A stretch of 64,000 nucleotides of DNA, taken from Teichococcus vastitatis. GTDB lineage: Bacteria > Pseudomonadota > Alphaproteobacteria > Acetobacterales > Acetobacteraceae. Shown piece by piece: positions 26,218 through 34,168 of the stretch; the first letter of the stretch is position 1, and the number at the start of each line of letters is the position of its first letter. A program made the position numbers and the translations under genes. The DNA is taken from assembly GCF_003604215.1 (NCBI RefSeq), contig NZ_QXGS01000015.1, positions 1-64,000 of the forward strand. The letters run 5' to 3'. The notes below the pieces were generated by a model. The model did no database searches. It had not been told where the DNA came from and saw only the letters and a program-made list of their open reading frames with translations.

Positions 26218-26593
26218 TCTCTTCATCCCAGCACAGATTGGGGGTCGCGAAACCAAGGATAGCGTCATCATCCGCGAATGGCGCCGCAATCAATGGAAAC
26301 TATCGGTGAGACCCGTGTCGGCGAGAAACAAGTTTTCGAGATTTTGCTTCTTTTTGGCCGCCTGGACGCAAGAACTCTGCCAGTGCAGCCGTTTTGCCAC
26401 ACCAAGTCGAAACGATGGTGAACCGATTAACTCTTCTCGAGGTTGTGAAAGTATTGAGCCTCTAGCGGTAACTCAGCGGTGATCGGGGGACAGTCTATAC
26501 AAAACGATAATCATTCATCAAACTGAGAAACCGTCGCGGGAAAGATATGCCCCCGCTCCATCGCTTTCTTACTGTGAGCAAGAGGTCTCAATC
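26218..26593. promoter_or_regulatory. divergent intergenic region upstream of rfbF
   Basis: This 376-base AT-richer region lies between a GT2 gene and the rfbF module. It contains GATAATCATTC at 26506-26516, an 11-mer also found before the iron-binding protein gene (53158-53168). GATAAT may alternatively be a -10 hexamer. The ribosome binding site AAGAGG precedes rfbF. No gene was seen. Confidence 0.4.
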
Positions 26594-27370
26594 ATGAAGG
26601 CAGTTATCCTGGCTGGTGGCTTGGGCACCCGGCTCGCAGAGGAAACAAGCATCCGTCCGAAACCGATGGTTGAGATCGGCGGGAAGCCTATTCTTTGGCA
26701 CATCATGAAGATTTACTCTGCCCATGGCATCAATGACTTCATTGTGTGCCTCGGCTATCGCGGCAGCGTGATCAAGGACTATTTCAAGAACTACTTCATG
26801 TACATGTCGGACGTAACGTTCGACCTTCAGCAGAACACCATGGAAGTGCACAACGCCCGGGCCGAGCCGTGGCGTGTCACCCTGGTCGAGACCGGCGAAG
26901 ACAGCATGACCGGCGGCCGCATCAAGCGCGTGCTGCCCTATCTGCGCAACGAGGAAGCCTTCTGCCTGACCTATGGCGACGGCGTCGGCAATGTCGACAT
27001 CACCGCCACTATCGCCCTGCACAAGAAGGAAGGGCGGCTCGCCACCATGACGGCGACCCAGCCGGCCGGCCGCTTCGGCGCCCTGCAGATCGAGGGCAAC
27101 CATGTCCGTGCCTTCAAGGAGAAGGTGCATGGCGACGGCGGCTGGATCAATGGCGGCTATTTCGTTCTCAGCCCGCGTGTCGGCGACTATATCGAGGGCG
27201 ACAGCACCACCTGGGAAGACCAACCGATCGAGCAGCTGGTGGCCGACAACCAGATGAGCGTGTACCAGCACCACGGCTTCTGGCATCCGATGGATACGAT
27301 CCGCGACCGCAGCCACCTGGAAGGCCTCTGGGCCTCGGGCAAGGCGCCGTGGCGCGTGTGGAAGGGTTGA
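26594..27370 (+). CDS. rfbF: glucose-1-phosphate cytidylyltransferase
   Basis: This 258-residue nucleotidyltransferase makes CDP-glucose from CTP and glucose 1-phosphate. The family-specific start is [20 protein letters not shown] followed by [19 protein letters not shown]. Later landmarks are [14 protein letters not shown] and the C-terminal [12 protein letters not shown]. The length is typical. It opens a four-gene set with an epimerase, an RmlC-like epimerase and a SAF-domain oxidoreductase. The usual partner CDP-glucose 4,6-dehydratase (rfbG) is not in the window. Thus the CDP-sugar made here is not the standard dideoxyhexose unless rfbG is elsewhere. Confidence 0.93.
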   Translation: MKAVILAGGLGTRLAEETSIRPKPMVEIGGKPILWHIMKIYSAHGINDFIVCLGYRGSVIKDYFKNYFMYMSDVTFDLQQNTMEVHNARAEPWRVTLVETGEDSMTGGRIKRVLPYLRNEEAFCLTYGDGVGNVDITATIALHKKEGRLATMTATQPAGRFGALQIEGNHVRAFKEKVHGDGGWINGGYFVLSPRVGDYIEGDSTTWEDQPIEQLVADNQMSVYQHHGFWHPMDTIRDRSHLEGLWASGKAPWRVWKG

Positions 27371-27375
27371 GAGCG

Positions 27376-28455
27376 ATGCGCATCCTGATCACCGGCAACA
27401 TGGGCTATGTCGGCCCGGTGGTTGCCGCCCATTTTCGCAAGGTGTTTCCCGGCGCCACCTTGGTCGGCTTCGACCGCGGCTGGTTCGGCCATTGCCTGAC
27501 CACCCAGGACCAGTTGCCGGAAACGCTGCTGGATGAGCAGCGCTTCGGCGACGTGCGCGACCTCGGCGTCGAGGACCTGCGCGGCTTCGATGCCGTGGTG
27601 CACCTGGCCGCCATCTCGAACGACCCGATGGGCCAGCGCTTCGAGGCGGTGACCGACGCGATCAACCACCAGGCCAGCGTATCCGTCGCCAAGGCGGCGG
27701 CCGAGGCCGGCGTGAAGCGCTTCGTGTTCGCCTCCTCCTGCTCGGTCTACGGCATTGCCGGCGATGGCAATGCGCGGGTGGAAAGCGACCAGCTCAACCC
27801 GCTGACCGCCTATGCCCGCTCCAAGATCGACACGGAGAACTCGCTCCGCGCGCTCGACAACAGCGGCATGGTGATCTCCTGCCTGCGTTTCGCGACCGCC
27901 TGCGGCATGTCGCCGCGGCTGCGCCTCGACCTGGTGCTGAACGATTTCGTGGCCGGCGCGCTGGCCAACAAGGAAGTCAGCGTGCTGTCCGACGGCACGC
28001 CCTGGCGGCCGCTGATCCACGTCCGCGACATGGCGCGCGCCATGGAATGGGCGATCACCCGCCGCCCCGAGAATGGCGGCCACTTCCTCACCGTCAATGT
28101 CGGCAGCGAGCGCTGGAACTACCAGGTGCGCGACCTGGCCGAGGCGGTGGGCCGCGCCATGCCGGAAGCCCGGGTCTCGATCGCCACCTCGGCGCCGCCC
28201 GACAAGCGCTCCTACAAGGTGGATTTCTCGCTGTTCGCCAAGCTGGCGCCGCAGCACCAGCCGCAGGAAACGCTGGACGGCGCCATCGCCGAGCTGCGCG
28301 ACCGCTTGACCGAGCAGGGCTTCAGCGACCCGAACTACCGCAAATCCTTCGCCATCCGGCTGGTCACGCTGGAGAAGCTGATCTCCTCCGGCGCGGTGGA
28401 CGGCAATCTGGAAGCCGCGCGCGAGCTGCCGCAGATCCGTGGAGAGGCCGCGTGA
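27376..28455 (+). CDS. NAD-dependent sugar-nucleotide epimerase/dehydratase
   Basis: This 359-residue extended short-chain dehydrogenase has LITGNMGYVGPVV at the N-terminus (GxxGYVG), HLAAISNDPMG, FASSCSVYGIAG and YARSK as catalytic Tyr/Lys. The NMGYVG variant is typical of a branch found with rfbF and RmlC-like genes in methylotrophs and rhizobia. It lies 5 bases after rfbF and overlaps the next gene by GTGA. It probably oxidises or dehydrates the CDP-sugar. The exact reaction cannot be read from sequence. Confidence 0.8.
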   Translation: MRILITGNMGYVGPVVAAHFRKVFPGATLVGFDRGWFGHCLTTQDQLPETLLDEQRFGDVRDLGVEDLRGFDAVVHLAAISNDPMGQRFEAVTDAINHQASVSVAKAAAEAGVKRFVFASSCSVYGIAGDGNARVESDQLNPLTAYARSKIDTENSLRALDNSGMVISCLRFATACGMSPRLRLDLVLNDFVAGALANKEVSVLSDGTPWRPLIHVRDMARAMEWAITRRPENGGHFLTVNVGSERWNYQVRDLAEAVGRAMPEARVSIATSAPPDKRSYKVDFSLFAKLAPQHQPQETLDGAIAELRDRLTEQGFSDPNYRKSFAIRLVTLEKLISSGAVDGNLEAARELPQIRGEAA

Positions 28456-29018
28456 AGTTCAACGCGACCCCTCTGCAGGACGCCTACGTCATCGAGATGG
28501 AGCCGCGCGGGGACGAGCGTGGCTTCTTCGCCCGAGCCTATTGCGAGAACGAGTTCCGCGAGGCGGGGCTGGTCAGCCACTATGCGCAGGTCAATAATTC
28601 GCTCAGCGTAACCAAGGGCACGCTGCGCGGCATGCACTACCAGCTGCCGCCGGCGGCGGAGGTGAAGCTGGTGCGCTGCCTGCGTGGCGCGCTGTACGAC
28701 GTGATCGCCGACATGCGGCCGGACTCGCCCAGCTACGGCCGGTGGTTTGGCGTCGAGCTGAGCGAAGACAACCGTAAGATGCTCTATGTGCCGCGGGGCT
28801 TCGCGCACGGCTTCATCACCCTGCGCGAGAACACCGAGGCCTTCTACATGGTCAGCGACGCCTACATGCCAGGCGGCGAGCGCGGCCTGCGCTACAACGA
28901 CCCGCATCTGAACATCGAGTGGCCGATCGCGCCGGAAGTGATCTCGGAGAAGGACCAGAACTGGCCGCTCTTCGATCCCGAATTCCATGCCGTCGAGCAG
29001 CTGCGCGGCATCCGCTGA
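28452..29018 (+). CDS. dTDP-4-dehydrorhamnose 3,5-epimerase-like (RmlC family)
   Basis: This 188-residue cupin epimerase has GTLRGMHYQLPP with the catalytic His, the D of LYDVIADMRPDS, VPRGFAHGFITL and the substrate-side Tyr in NTEAFYMVSD. The GTG start at 28452 is fixed by the GTGA overlap with the previous stop. It likely epimerises C3 and/or C5 of a 4-keto sugar made by the preceding enzyme. The nucleotide carrier is more likely CDP than dTDP because of the neighbouring rfbF, which is inference. Confidence 0.85.
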   Translation: MKFNATPLQDAYVIEMEPRGDERGFFARAYCENEFREAGLVSHYAQVNNSLSVTKGTLRGMHYQLPPAAEVKLVRCLRGALYDVIADMRPDSPSYGRWFGVELSEDNRKMLYVPRGFAHGFITLRENTEAFYMVSDAYMPGGERGLRYNDPHLNIEWPIAPEVISEKDQNWPLFDPEFHAVEQLRGIR

Positions 29019-29031
29019 AAAGAGAAACGCG

Positions 29032-30318
29032 ATGATCTACGACACGCTGCTGCGCCAGCGCGAGGCCGAGGGCAAGCCGGTCCGCGTCGGCATGTTCGGC
29101 GCCGGCTTCATGGCCCGCGGCATTACTAACCAGATCGCCAACTCCGTTCCCGGAATGGTACTGTCGGTGATCTGCAACCGCAACCTCGACAAGGCCCGCG
29201 CCGCCTATGAGCAGGCCGGCGTCGCTGACATCGCCGTGGTGGAGACCGAGGCCGCGCTGGCCGAGTGCATCCGCGCCGGCCGCGCGGCGATCACCTCCGA
29301 CCCGATGCTGCTGTGCCAGGTCGAGGGGCTGGACTGCCTGATCGACGCCACGGGTGCCATCGAGTACGGCGCCGCCATCACCCTGGCCGCCTTCGAGAAC
29401 CGCAAGCCGATGGTCTCGATGAACGCCGAGTTGGATGCCACGGTGGGCCCGCTGCTGAAGCGCAAGGCCGACGCGGCAGGCGTCATCTTCACCGGCTGCG
29501 ACGGCGACCAGCCGGGCGTCGAGATGAACCTGTTCCGCTTCGTCAAGTCGATCGGCCTGACGCCGCTGGTCTGCGGCAACATCAAGGGGCTGCAGGACCC
29601 GTACCGCAACCCGACGACGCAGGAAGGCTTCGCCAAGCAGTGGGGTCAGGACCCCTACATGGTGACCAGCTTCGCCGACGGCACCAAGATCAGCTTCGAG
29701 CAGGCCATCGTCGCCAATGCCACCGGCATGACGGTGAACAAGCGCGGCATGATCGGACGTGATCATCGCGGCCATATCGACGAACTGACCCAGGCCTATG
29801 ACGTCGAGGAGTTGCGCCGCCTGGGCGGCATCGTCGATTACGTGGTGGGCTCCAAGCCCGGCCCCGGCGTGTTCGTGCTGGCGGCGCATGACGATCCGAA
29901 GCAGCAGCACTACCTGAACCTGTACAAGCTCGGCACCGGACCGCTGTACAGCTTCTACACCCCCTACCACCTCTGCCACTTCGAGGTGCCGATCTCGGTC
30001 GCCCGCCTGGTGCTGTGCCAGGACGCGGTGATCCAGCCGATTGCTGGGCCGATGGTCGATGTGGTGGCCACCGCCAAGGTGGATTTGGCCGAGGGCGACG
30101 TGATCGACACGCTCGGCGGCTACAAGAGCTACGGCCAGTGCGAAACCTACGCCATCTCCCGCGAGCAGCGCCTGCTGCCGATGGGTCTAGCCGAAGGCTG
30201 CCGCATGAAGCGCGCCGTGCCCAAGGACACCGTGCTGACCTATGACGACGTGGAGATCCCGGCCGGCCGCCTGATCGACCGGCTGCGCGCGGAGCAGGAC
30301 GAGGTCTTTCCGCAGTAG
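29032..30318 (+). CDS. NAD(P)-dependent oxidoreductase with C-terminal SAF domain
   Basis: This 428-residue protein resembles homoserine-dehydrogenase-type oxidoreductases at the N-terminus (VRVGMFGAGFMARGITNQIA, about 18-37). It ends with a SAF/antifreeze-like domain (LAEGDVIDTLGGYKSYGQ through DDVEIPAGRLIDRLRAEQDE). Such proteins occur in polysaccharide gene clusters beside rfbF-type genes, and some relatives are implicated in branched-chain sugars. ATG 29032 follows an AAAAGAGAAA purine run. It completes the four-gene module and is followed by two hairpins. Confidence 0.75.
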   Translation: MIYDTLLRQREAEGKPVRVGMFGAGFMARGITNQIANSVPGMVLSVICNRNLDKARAAYEQAGVADIAVVETEAALAECIRAGRAAITSDPMLLCQVEGLDCLIDATGAIEYGAAITLAAFENRKPMVSMNAELDATVGPLLKRKADAAGVIFTGCDGDQPGVEMNLFRFVKSIGLTPLVCGNIKGLQDPYRNPTTQEGFAKQWGQDPYMVTSFADGTKISFEQAIVANATGMTVNKRGMIGRDHRGHIDELTQAYDVEELRRLGGIVDYVVGSKPGPGVFVLAAHDDPKQQHYLNLYKLGTGPLYSFYTPYHLCHFEVPISVARLVLCQDAVIQPIAGPMVDVVATAKVDLAEGDVIDTLGGYKSYGQCETYAISREQRLLPMGLAEGCRMKRAVPKDTVLTYDDVEIPAGRLIDRLRAEQDEVFPQ

Positions 30319-30320
30319 AA

Positions 30321-30350
30321 TCGACCAGGGGATGAATCTCCCCTGATCGA
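30321..30350. terminator. hairpin after the CDP-sugar module
   Basis: A 12-base inverted repeat, TCGACCAGGGGA (30321-30332) and TCCCCTGATCGA (30339-30350) with one mismatch, directly follows the stop codon. It has no T-run, so it is probably an mRNA-end hairpin ahead of the true terminator at 30373. Confidence 0.45.
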
Positions 30351-30372
30351 TATCACTTTCCAGGGTTGAAAC

Positions 30373-30404
30373 GCCGGCCTGCCCCTCTCGGCAGGCCGGC
30401 TTTT
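30373..30404 (+). terminator. intrinsic terminator
   Basis: A perfect 11-base stem, GCCGGCCTGCC (30373-30383) and GGCAGGCCGGC (30390-30400), with a 6-base loop is followed by TTTT. It isolates the replication origin region from the CDP-sugar module. Confidence 0.85.
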
Positions 30405-30457
30405 CGCGTTCCGAAGGAGCGGAACAGGGTCGATCCCCGAGTCGCCCACATTGTCCC

Positions 30458-30643
30458 GGGGGGTTAACTCCGGACCACCCGGGCGCCGCAGCATGATCCA
30501 CAACGAGGGCGGTTTATCCCGGGGGGTTAACTCCGTCACTTGGGGGGTTAACTCCGAAAAAGCCAGTTATCCCGGGGGGTTAACTCCATACTTCAACTAA
30601 TAGACTCTACTAGTTCTCTACTAGAGTCCGGAGTTATCCCCCC
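30458..30643. repeat. oriV: iteron array, probable origin of replication and repA control region
   Basis: The 14-mer GGGGGGTTAACTCC occurs four times in direct orientation at 30458, 30521, 30542 and 30574; three copies are preceded by CCC. An inverted variant (CGGAGTTATCCCCCC) lies at 30629-30643. Spacings of 63, 21 and 32 bases are close to whole helical turns. The AT-rich block 30588-30628 contains an inverted repeat GACTCTA (30603-30609) / TAGAGTC (30622-30628), a likely promoter or melting region. Iterons beside an initiator gene are the hallmark of theta-replicating plasmids. Confidence 0.85.
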
Positions 30644-30644
30644 A

Positions 30645-31655
30645 TTGACGCAGGCCGGCCGAAAACGGCACCTATCCATCAGAGCCTTGATGGAGCGGGC
30701 CATGCAGGAAGATGCGGCGCATGGCGTCCGGAAGCTGGTGCTGTTGCACGGGCGCGATCAGGCGCGGGCCATGGTACCGCCGGAGCGCAAGGCCCTGGTG
30801 GACATCGCCGCCGAGGTGCTGGCCGATGATGCCAGCCGCATCGGCATCACTTACACTGGTTTCTGTTTGACCTCCCTGCCGCACAAGCGGCTGCCGGACG
30901 ATGCCGCCTGGGAGAAGCGCGGCCACCGCGTGACCCTGCTGGTGGAGCCGGGGCGCCTCAAGGCCGCCGGCCGCACCACCCGGATGCACGGCGTACCCTA
31001 TGGCGCCCGGGCCCGCATGATCCTGCTCTACCTGCAGACCCAGGCCGCGCGTACCAACAGCCGCGAGGTGGAGCTGGGTCGCTCGATGCGCGACTGGCTC
31101 GGCCGCATGGGGCTGTCCTGGGGCGGCGAAACCGGCAAGGCGCTGCGCGAACAGGCCGTGCGCATCGCCGCCTGCTCGCTGAAGTTCTTCTGGGAAGACG
31201 AGGACATGGAAGGCTGGGCCGCCGGGCGCTTTGTCCGCTCCGGCCTGCGCTTTTCCGACCGCAGCGACGAGAGCCGCCAGGGCGAGTTGTGGGATGAGCG
31301 GGTGGTGCTCGACGAGGTGTTCTTCGATGCGATGCGCCAGCATCCCGTGCCGCTGCAGGAGGCGGCGCTGCGCGAACTGGGAAACCGCAGCGCCAGCCTC
31401 GATCTCTACATCTGGCTGGCCTACCGGCTGCATACCCTGCGCGGGCCGACCACGGTGCGCTGGTCGGCGCTGCGTGACCAGTTCGGCTCCGGCTATTCCG
31501 AGCTGCACACCTTTCGCCGCGACTTCCGCAAATCCCTGGCGCCGGCCGTTGCCGCGTATCCCGAGGCCAAGGTCGAACTGACCGAGGACGGCGTCATGCT
31601 GCATCCGTCGCGGCCGCCAGTGTCGGTGCGGCTGATCAGCGCGGCCCGGAGTTAA
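30645..31655 (+). CDS. repA: plasmid replication initiator, RepA_C family
   Basis: This 336-residue protein looks like the RepA_C-type plasmid initiators common on alphaproteobacterial plasmids. Landmarks are YTGFCLTSLPHKRLPDDAAW, VPYGARARMILLYLQTQA, LGRSMRDWLGRMGLSWGGET and LDLYIWLAYRLHTL. The frame begins at TTG 30645, 11 bases after GGAG inside an inverted iteron; ATG 30690 is an alternative. Another inverted iteron (31647-31661) contains the TAA stop. It should bind the upstream iterons and control its own synthesis. It is inserted between two parts of a polysaccharide cluster. Confidence 0.85.
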   Translation: MTQAGRKRHLSIRALMERAMQEDAAHGVRKLVLLHGRDQARAMVPPERKALVDIAAEVLADDASRIGITYTGFCLTSLPHKRLPDDAAWEKRGHRVTLLVEPGRLKAAGRTTRMHGVPYGARARMILLYLQTQAARTNSREVELGRSMRDWLGRMGLSWGGETGKALREQAVRIAACSLKFFWEDEDMEGWAAGRFVRSGLRFSDRSDESRQGELWDERVVLDEVFFDAMRQHPVPLQEAALRELGNRSASLDLYIWLAYRLHTLRGPTTVRWSALRDQFGSGYSELHTFRRDFRKSLAPAVAAYPEAKVELTEDGVMLHPSRPPVSVRLISAARS

Positions 31656-31661
31656 CCCCCC
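31647..31661 (-). repeat. inverted iteron overlapping the repA stop codon
   Basis: CGGAGTTAACCCCCC is an exact inverted match to the iteron core of 30458-30587. It embeds the TAA stop codon of repA (31653-31655). It could bind RepA at the gene end, for autoregulation, looping to the origin or handcuffing. Confidence 0.8.
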
Positions 31662-31825
31662 ACCCCGGCCATCCACTGCAACCCAAAAGCCACAGCGTGG
31701 CGCATGTTGCGCCCAGGGACTGCAGCGGGATAGCGAACACTTGATCAGTGGTTCATTCATGAGACAATCCGGCGCGCTGCGTGGATTGACGCGGAACCAT
31801 GTTGGAATTGGGCAGGATCGCTGGA

Positions 31826-33178
31826 ATGCGGCTGAAGAACGGAACTCTGCGTGCGGCGAAGGCGATCCGCCCCTGGGCCCTGATGAGCCTGCCGGCGATG
31901 GCGCTGCTGGCCCCGCCTGCCCAGGCCCAGGAAGTGTTGCAGCCGCTTCAGCTCGACCTGCCCTCGGCCGGTCAGGGTCCGTCGCAGACGCCGCAATCGA
32001 TCAGCCCGACCGCCACGGCCCGCAACGTCACGGTGCTGACGCGGCAGCGTCCGGATTACGACCCCGTCGGCGTCCGGCTGGGCGGGTTCCGCTACGACGC
32101 CGCGCTAGAAGCCGGCATGGGCTATGACGACAACCTGCAGCCCAACTCGCCGCAGGACCGGAGCGACGGCTATTTCAGCCAGGGCGTCAACGTGTCCGCC
32201 GCCAGCACCTGGAGCCGCCACGCCCTGGGCCTGACGGCCTCGCAGGAAACCCGCCAGCATCTGCGCTATAACGACCTGAACTGGCTCGATTACGGTGTGG
32301 GCCTCAGCGGCCGCTACGACATCGGCCGGGCTTCCTCGCTGAATGCCAGCTATCGCCGGGTGCACAGCCACCTGTCCGTCAACAATTTCGAGCTGCAGAG
32401 CGACGGGCAGAACCGCCCCATCCCCTATGACAGCGACATCCTGCAACTGGGCGGCACGGTTGCCTTCAATCGCCTCTCGATCAGCCCCTCGGTGAGCTAC
32501 ACCACGCTCCGCTACGAGGAAGAGACGATCAACGGCCAGCGCACCAACAACTCCCAGAGCGATTATGATTCCATGCTGGGCGAGGTCGAGGCGGAATACA
32601 GCCTGGTGCCGGGGCGCAGCCTGCTAGCGCTGGTGCGGCTGCAGGACATCAGTTACCAGGACCCTGGTCAGAGCCGTCGCGATTCCTCCACCTGGGAAGT
32701 GCAGGGCGGCTTCAACTACGACCTGACCGGCCTGTGGCAGGCGCGCATCCTGGTCGGCTACCGCAGCCGCGATTACGAGGATCCGGGCCGCAAGCCGCTG
32801 GAGGGCGTGGCCTTCGAGGGCCAGCTGACCTACCTGCCGACGCAGCTGACCACCGTCACCGTCGCGGCGGCGCGCACCATCGAGGAATCGATCCGCGAGA
32901 ACAGCGTCAGCTACACCCGCACCGCCGCCCGCCTGGCCGTGGACCACGAGTTGCTGCGCAACGTCATCCTGAGCGGCGAGCTGCGGGCCGAGCATCGCGA
33001 ATACCCGGAGCGGGGCAACGTCACCGACGGCATCGGGCTGATCGGCGCGCGCTACCTGATCAATCGGAACCTGTCGCTGGTCGCCAACTACCAGCACACC
33101 GAGCGGTTGAGCGCACCAGAGGGATTCCGGGAATACGGCATCAATCAGGTGCAGGTGCGGCTGCGTCTCGCGCTGTAA
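31826..33178 (+). CDS. outer-membrane beta-barrel protein of the exopolysaccharide cluster
   Basis: This 450-residue protein has a signal peptide (hydrophobic core ALMSLPAMALLAPP, cleavage after AQAQ) and a mature part built of alternating beta strands with Y/L/R pairs. Examples are DAALEAGMGYDDNLQPNSPQ, SVSYTTLRYEEE and ILVGYRSRDYEDPGRKP. It ends in VQVRLRLAL, which is outer-membrane-like. Similar BBP2-type barrels occur next to Wza genes and may help export or anchor the polymer. ATG 31826 follows AGGA at good distance; 31799 is an alternative start. Confidence 0.75.
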   Translation: MRLKNGTLRAAKAIRPWALMSLPAMALLAPPAQAQEVLQPLQLDLPSAGQGPSQTPQSISPTATARNVTVLTRQRPDYDPVGVRLGGFRYDAALEAGMGYDDNLQPNSPQDRSDGYFSQGVNVSAASTWSRHALGLTASQETRQHLRYNDLNWLDYGVGLSGRYDIGRASSLNASYRRVHSHLSVNNFELQSDGQNRPIPYDSDILQLGGTVAFNRLSISPSVSYTTLRYEEETINGQRTNNSQSDYDSMLGEVEAEYSLVPGRSLLALVRLQDISYQDPGQSRRDSSTWEVQGGFNYDLTGLWQARILVGYRSRDYEDPGRKPLEGVAFEGQLTYLPTQLTTVTVAAARTIEESIRENSVSYTRTAARLAVDHELLRNVILSGELRAEHREYPERGNVTDGIGLIGARYLINRNLSLVANYQHTERLSAPEGFREYGINQVQVRLRLAL

Positions 33179-33287
33179 CGATTAAGGGAATGACAGCAAG
33201 GAATTGAACCTGAGGCGTTCACGATCGGCACCGTGACGGATACAATATTCGTGGCTTTGTCTCAAAGATTCTGACCCGGGAGTTTCC

Positions 33288-33884
33288 ATGTTCCGTTCTG
33301 CTTCCCTGACCTCCGTTGCTCCGGCAGTCTTCCGCGGAATGGCCCTGGGTGCCGCGCTGCTGGTGGCAGCCTGCGGCAATCCCGCCGCCAATCTGCAGCC
33401 GCTGCCGGAAACCGCCGTCAGCGCCTACAAGCTCGGCGCCGGCGACCAGCTGCGCGTGACGGTGTTCAACGATCCGCGCCTGACCGGTGATTTCCGCATC
33501 AGCGACACCGGCAACGTGGCGCTGCCCCTGGTGGGCGCCATTCCCGTCGCCGGCCGCACCACGGCCGAGGCGGAGCGGGCCATCGAGCGCAACCTGCGCA
33601 GCCGCAACCTGTTCAATGACCCCTCCGTGGCGGTCGAGGTGCAGGAATACCGGCCAATCTTCGTGCTGGGCATGGTGGAGCGCGGCGGCCAGACCCCATA
33701 CCAGCCGGGCATGACGGTACTTTCCGCCGTGGCGGTGGCCGGCGGCTTCAACTACCGCGCCATCACCGACACCGTTTCCATCACCCGCGTCAACGCCAAT
33801 GGCATCGCCGAGGAATACCGGGCCGGCCGCGATGCCGTGCTGATGCCGGGCGACGTGGTGACGGTGTTCGAGCGCCGCTTCTGA
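33288..33884 (+). CDS. polysaccharide export lipoprotein (Wza/GumB-like)
   Basis: This 198-residue protein has a lipoprotein signal with lipobox LLVAAC (Cys at about 29). A polysaccharide-export domain follows (YKLGAGDQLRVTVFNDPRLT, then FRISDTGNVALPLVG), and then an SLBB-like part (IFVLGMVERGGQTPYQPG, then MTVLSAVAVAGG). It is shorter than Wza, like GumB and ExoF-type exporters. It would form the outer-membrane exit channel with the Wzc-like kinase encoded next. The start follows GGGAG. Confidence 0.9.
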   Translation: MFRSASLTSVAPAVFRGMALGAALLVAACGNPAANLQPLPETAVSAYKLGAGDQLRVTVFNDPRLTGDFRISDTGNVALPLVGAIPVAGRTTAEAERAIERNLRSRNLFNDPSVAVEVQEYRPIFVLGMVERGGQTPYQPGMTVLSAVAVAGGFNYRAITDTVSITRVNANGIAEEYRAGRDAVLMPGDVVTVFERRF

Positions 33885-33912
33885 TCCGCCGCGCCCATAC
33901 GGCGCAGCCACC

Positions 33913-33943
33913 AGGCCAGGGACCGTAGTCCCTGGCCTTTTTT
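33913..33943 (+). terminator. intrinsic terminator of the export lipoprotein gene
   Basis: An 11-base stem, AGGCCAGGGAC (33913-33923) and GTCCCTGGCCT (33928-33938), with a CGTA loop is followed by a run of six T. Confidence 0.9.
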
Positions 33944-34112
33944 GTGCCGGCTTGCCAGGGGCGGGCCGGCCTCCGGTTTCGGGCCATGATCCGGCTTGGC
34001 CCAGCCTGCGGAAACGCCGCCCCGGCCGCGGGTCATTGGGCCGGAAAGGCGGCGCGGCCCGGCCGCGTCATCGCCATGGCCGCGAGTGGCCGCGGCAGCG
34101 GCCCAAAAAGAA

Positions 34113-34136
34113 GGGGCACAGCTCGCGCTGTGCCCC
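34113..34136 (-). terminator. intrinsic terminator of the Wzc-like gene
   Basis: A 10-base stem, GGGGCACAGC (34113-34122) and GCTGTGCCCC (34127-34136), with a TCGC loop. Read on the minus strand, TTCTTTTT follows, which fits termination of the kinase gene ending at 34169. Confidence 0.85.
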
Positions 34137-34168
34137 GATATCTCGGCTTGGCTTCAGGACGCCTGGCC

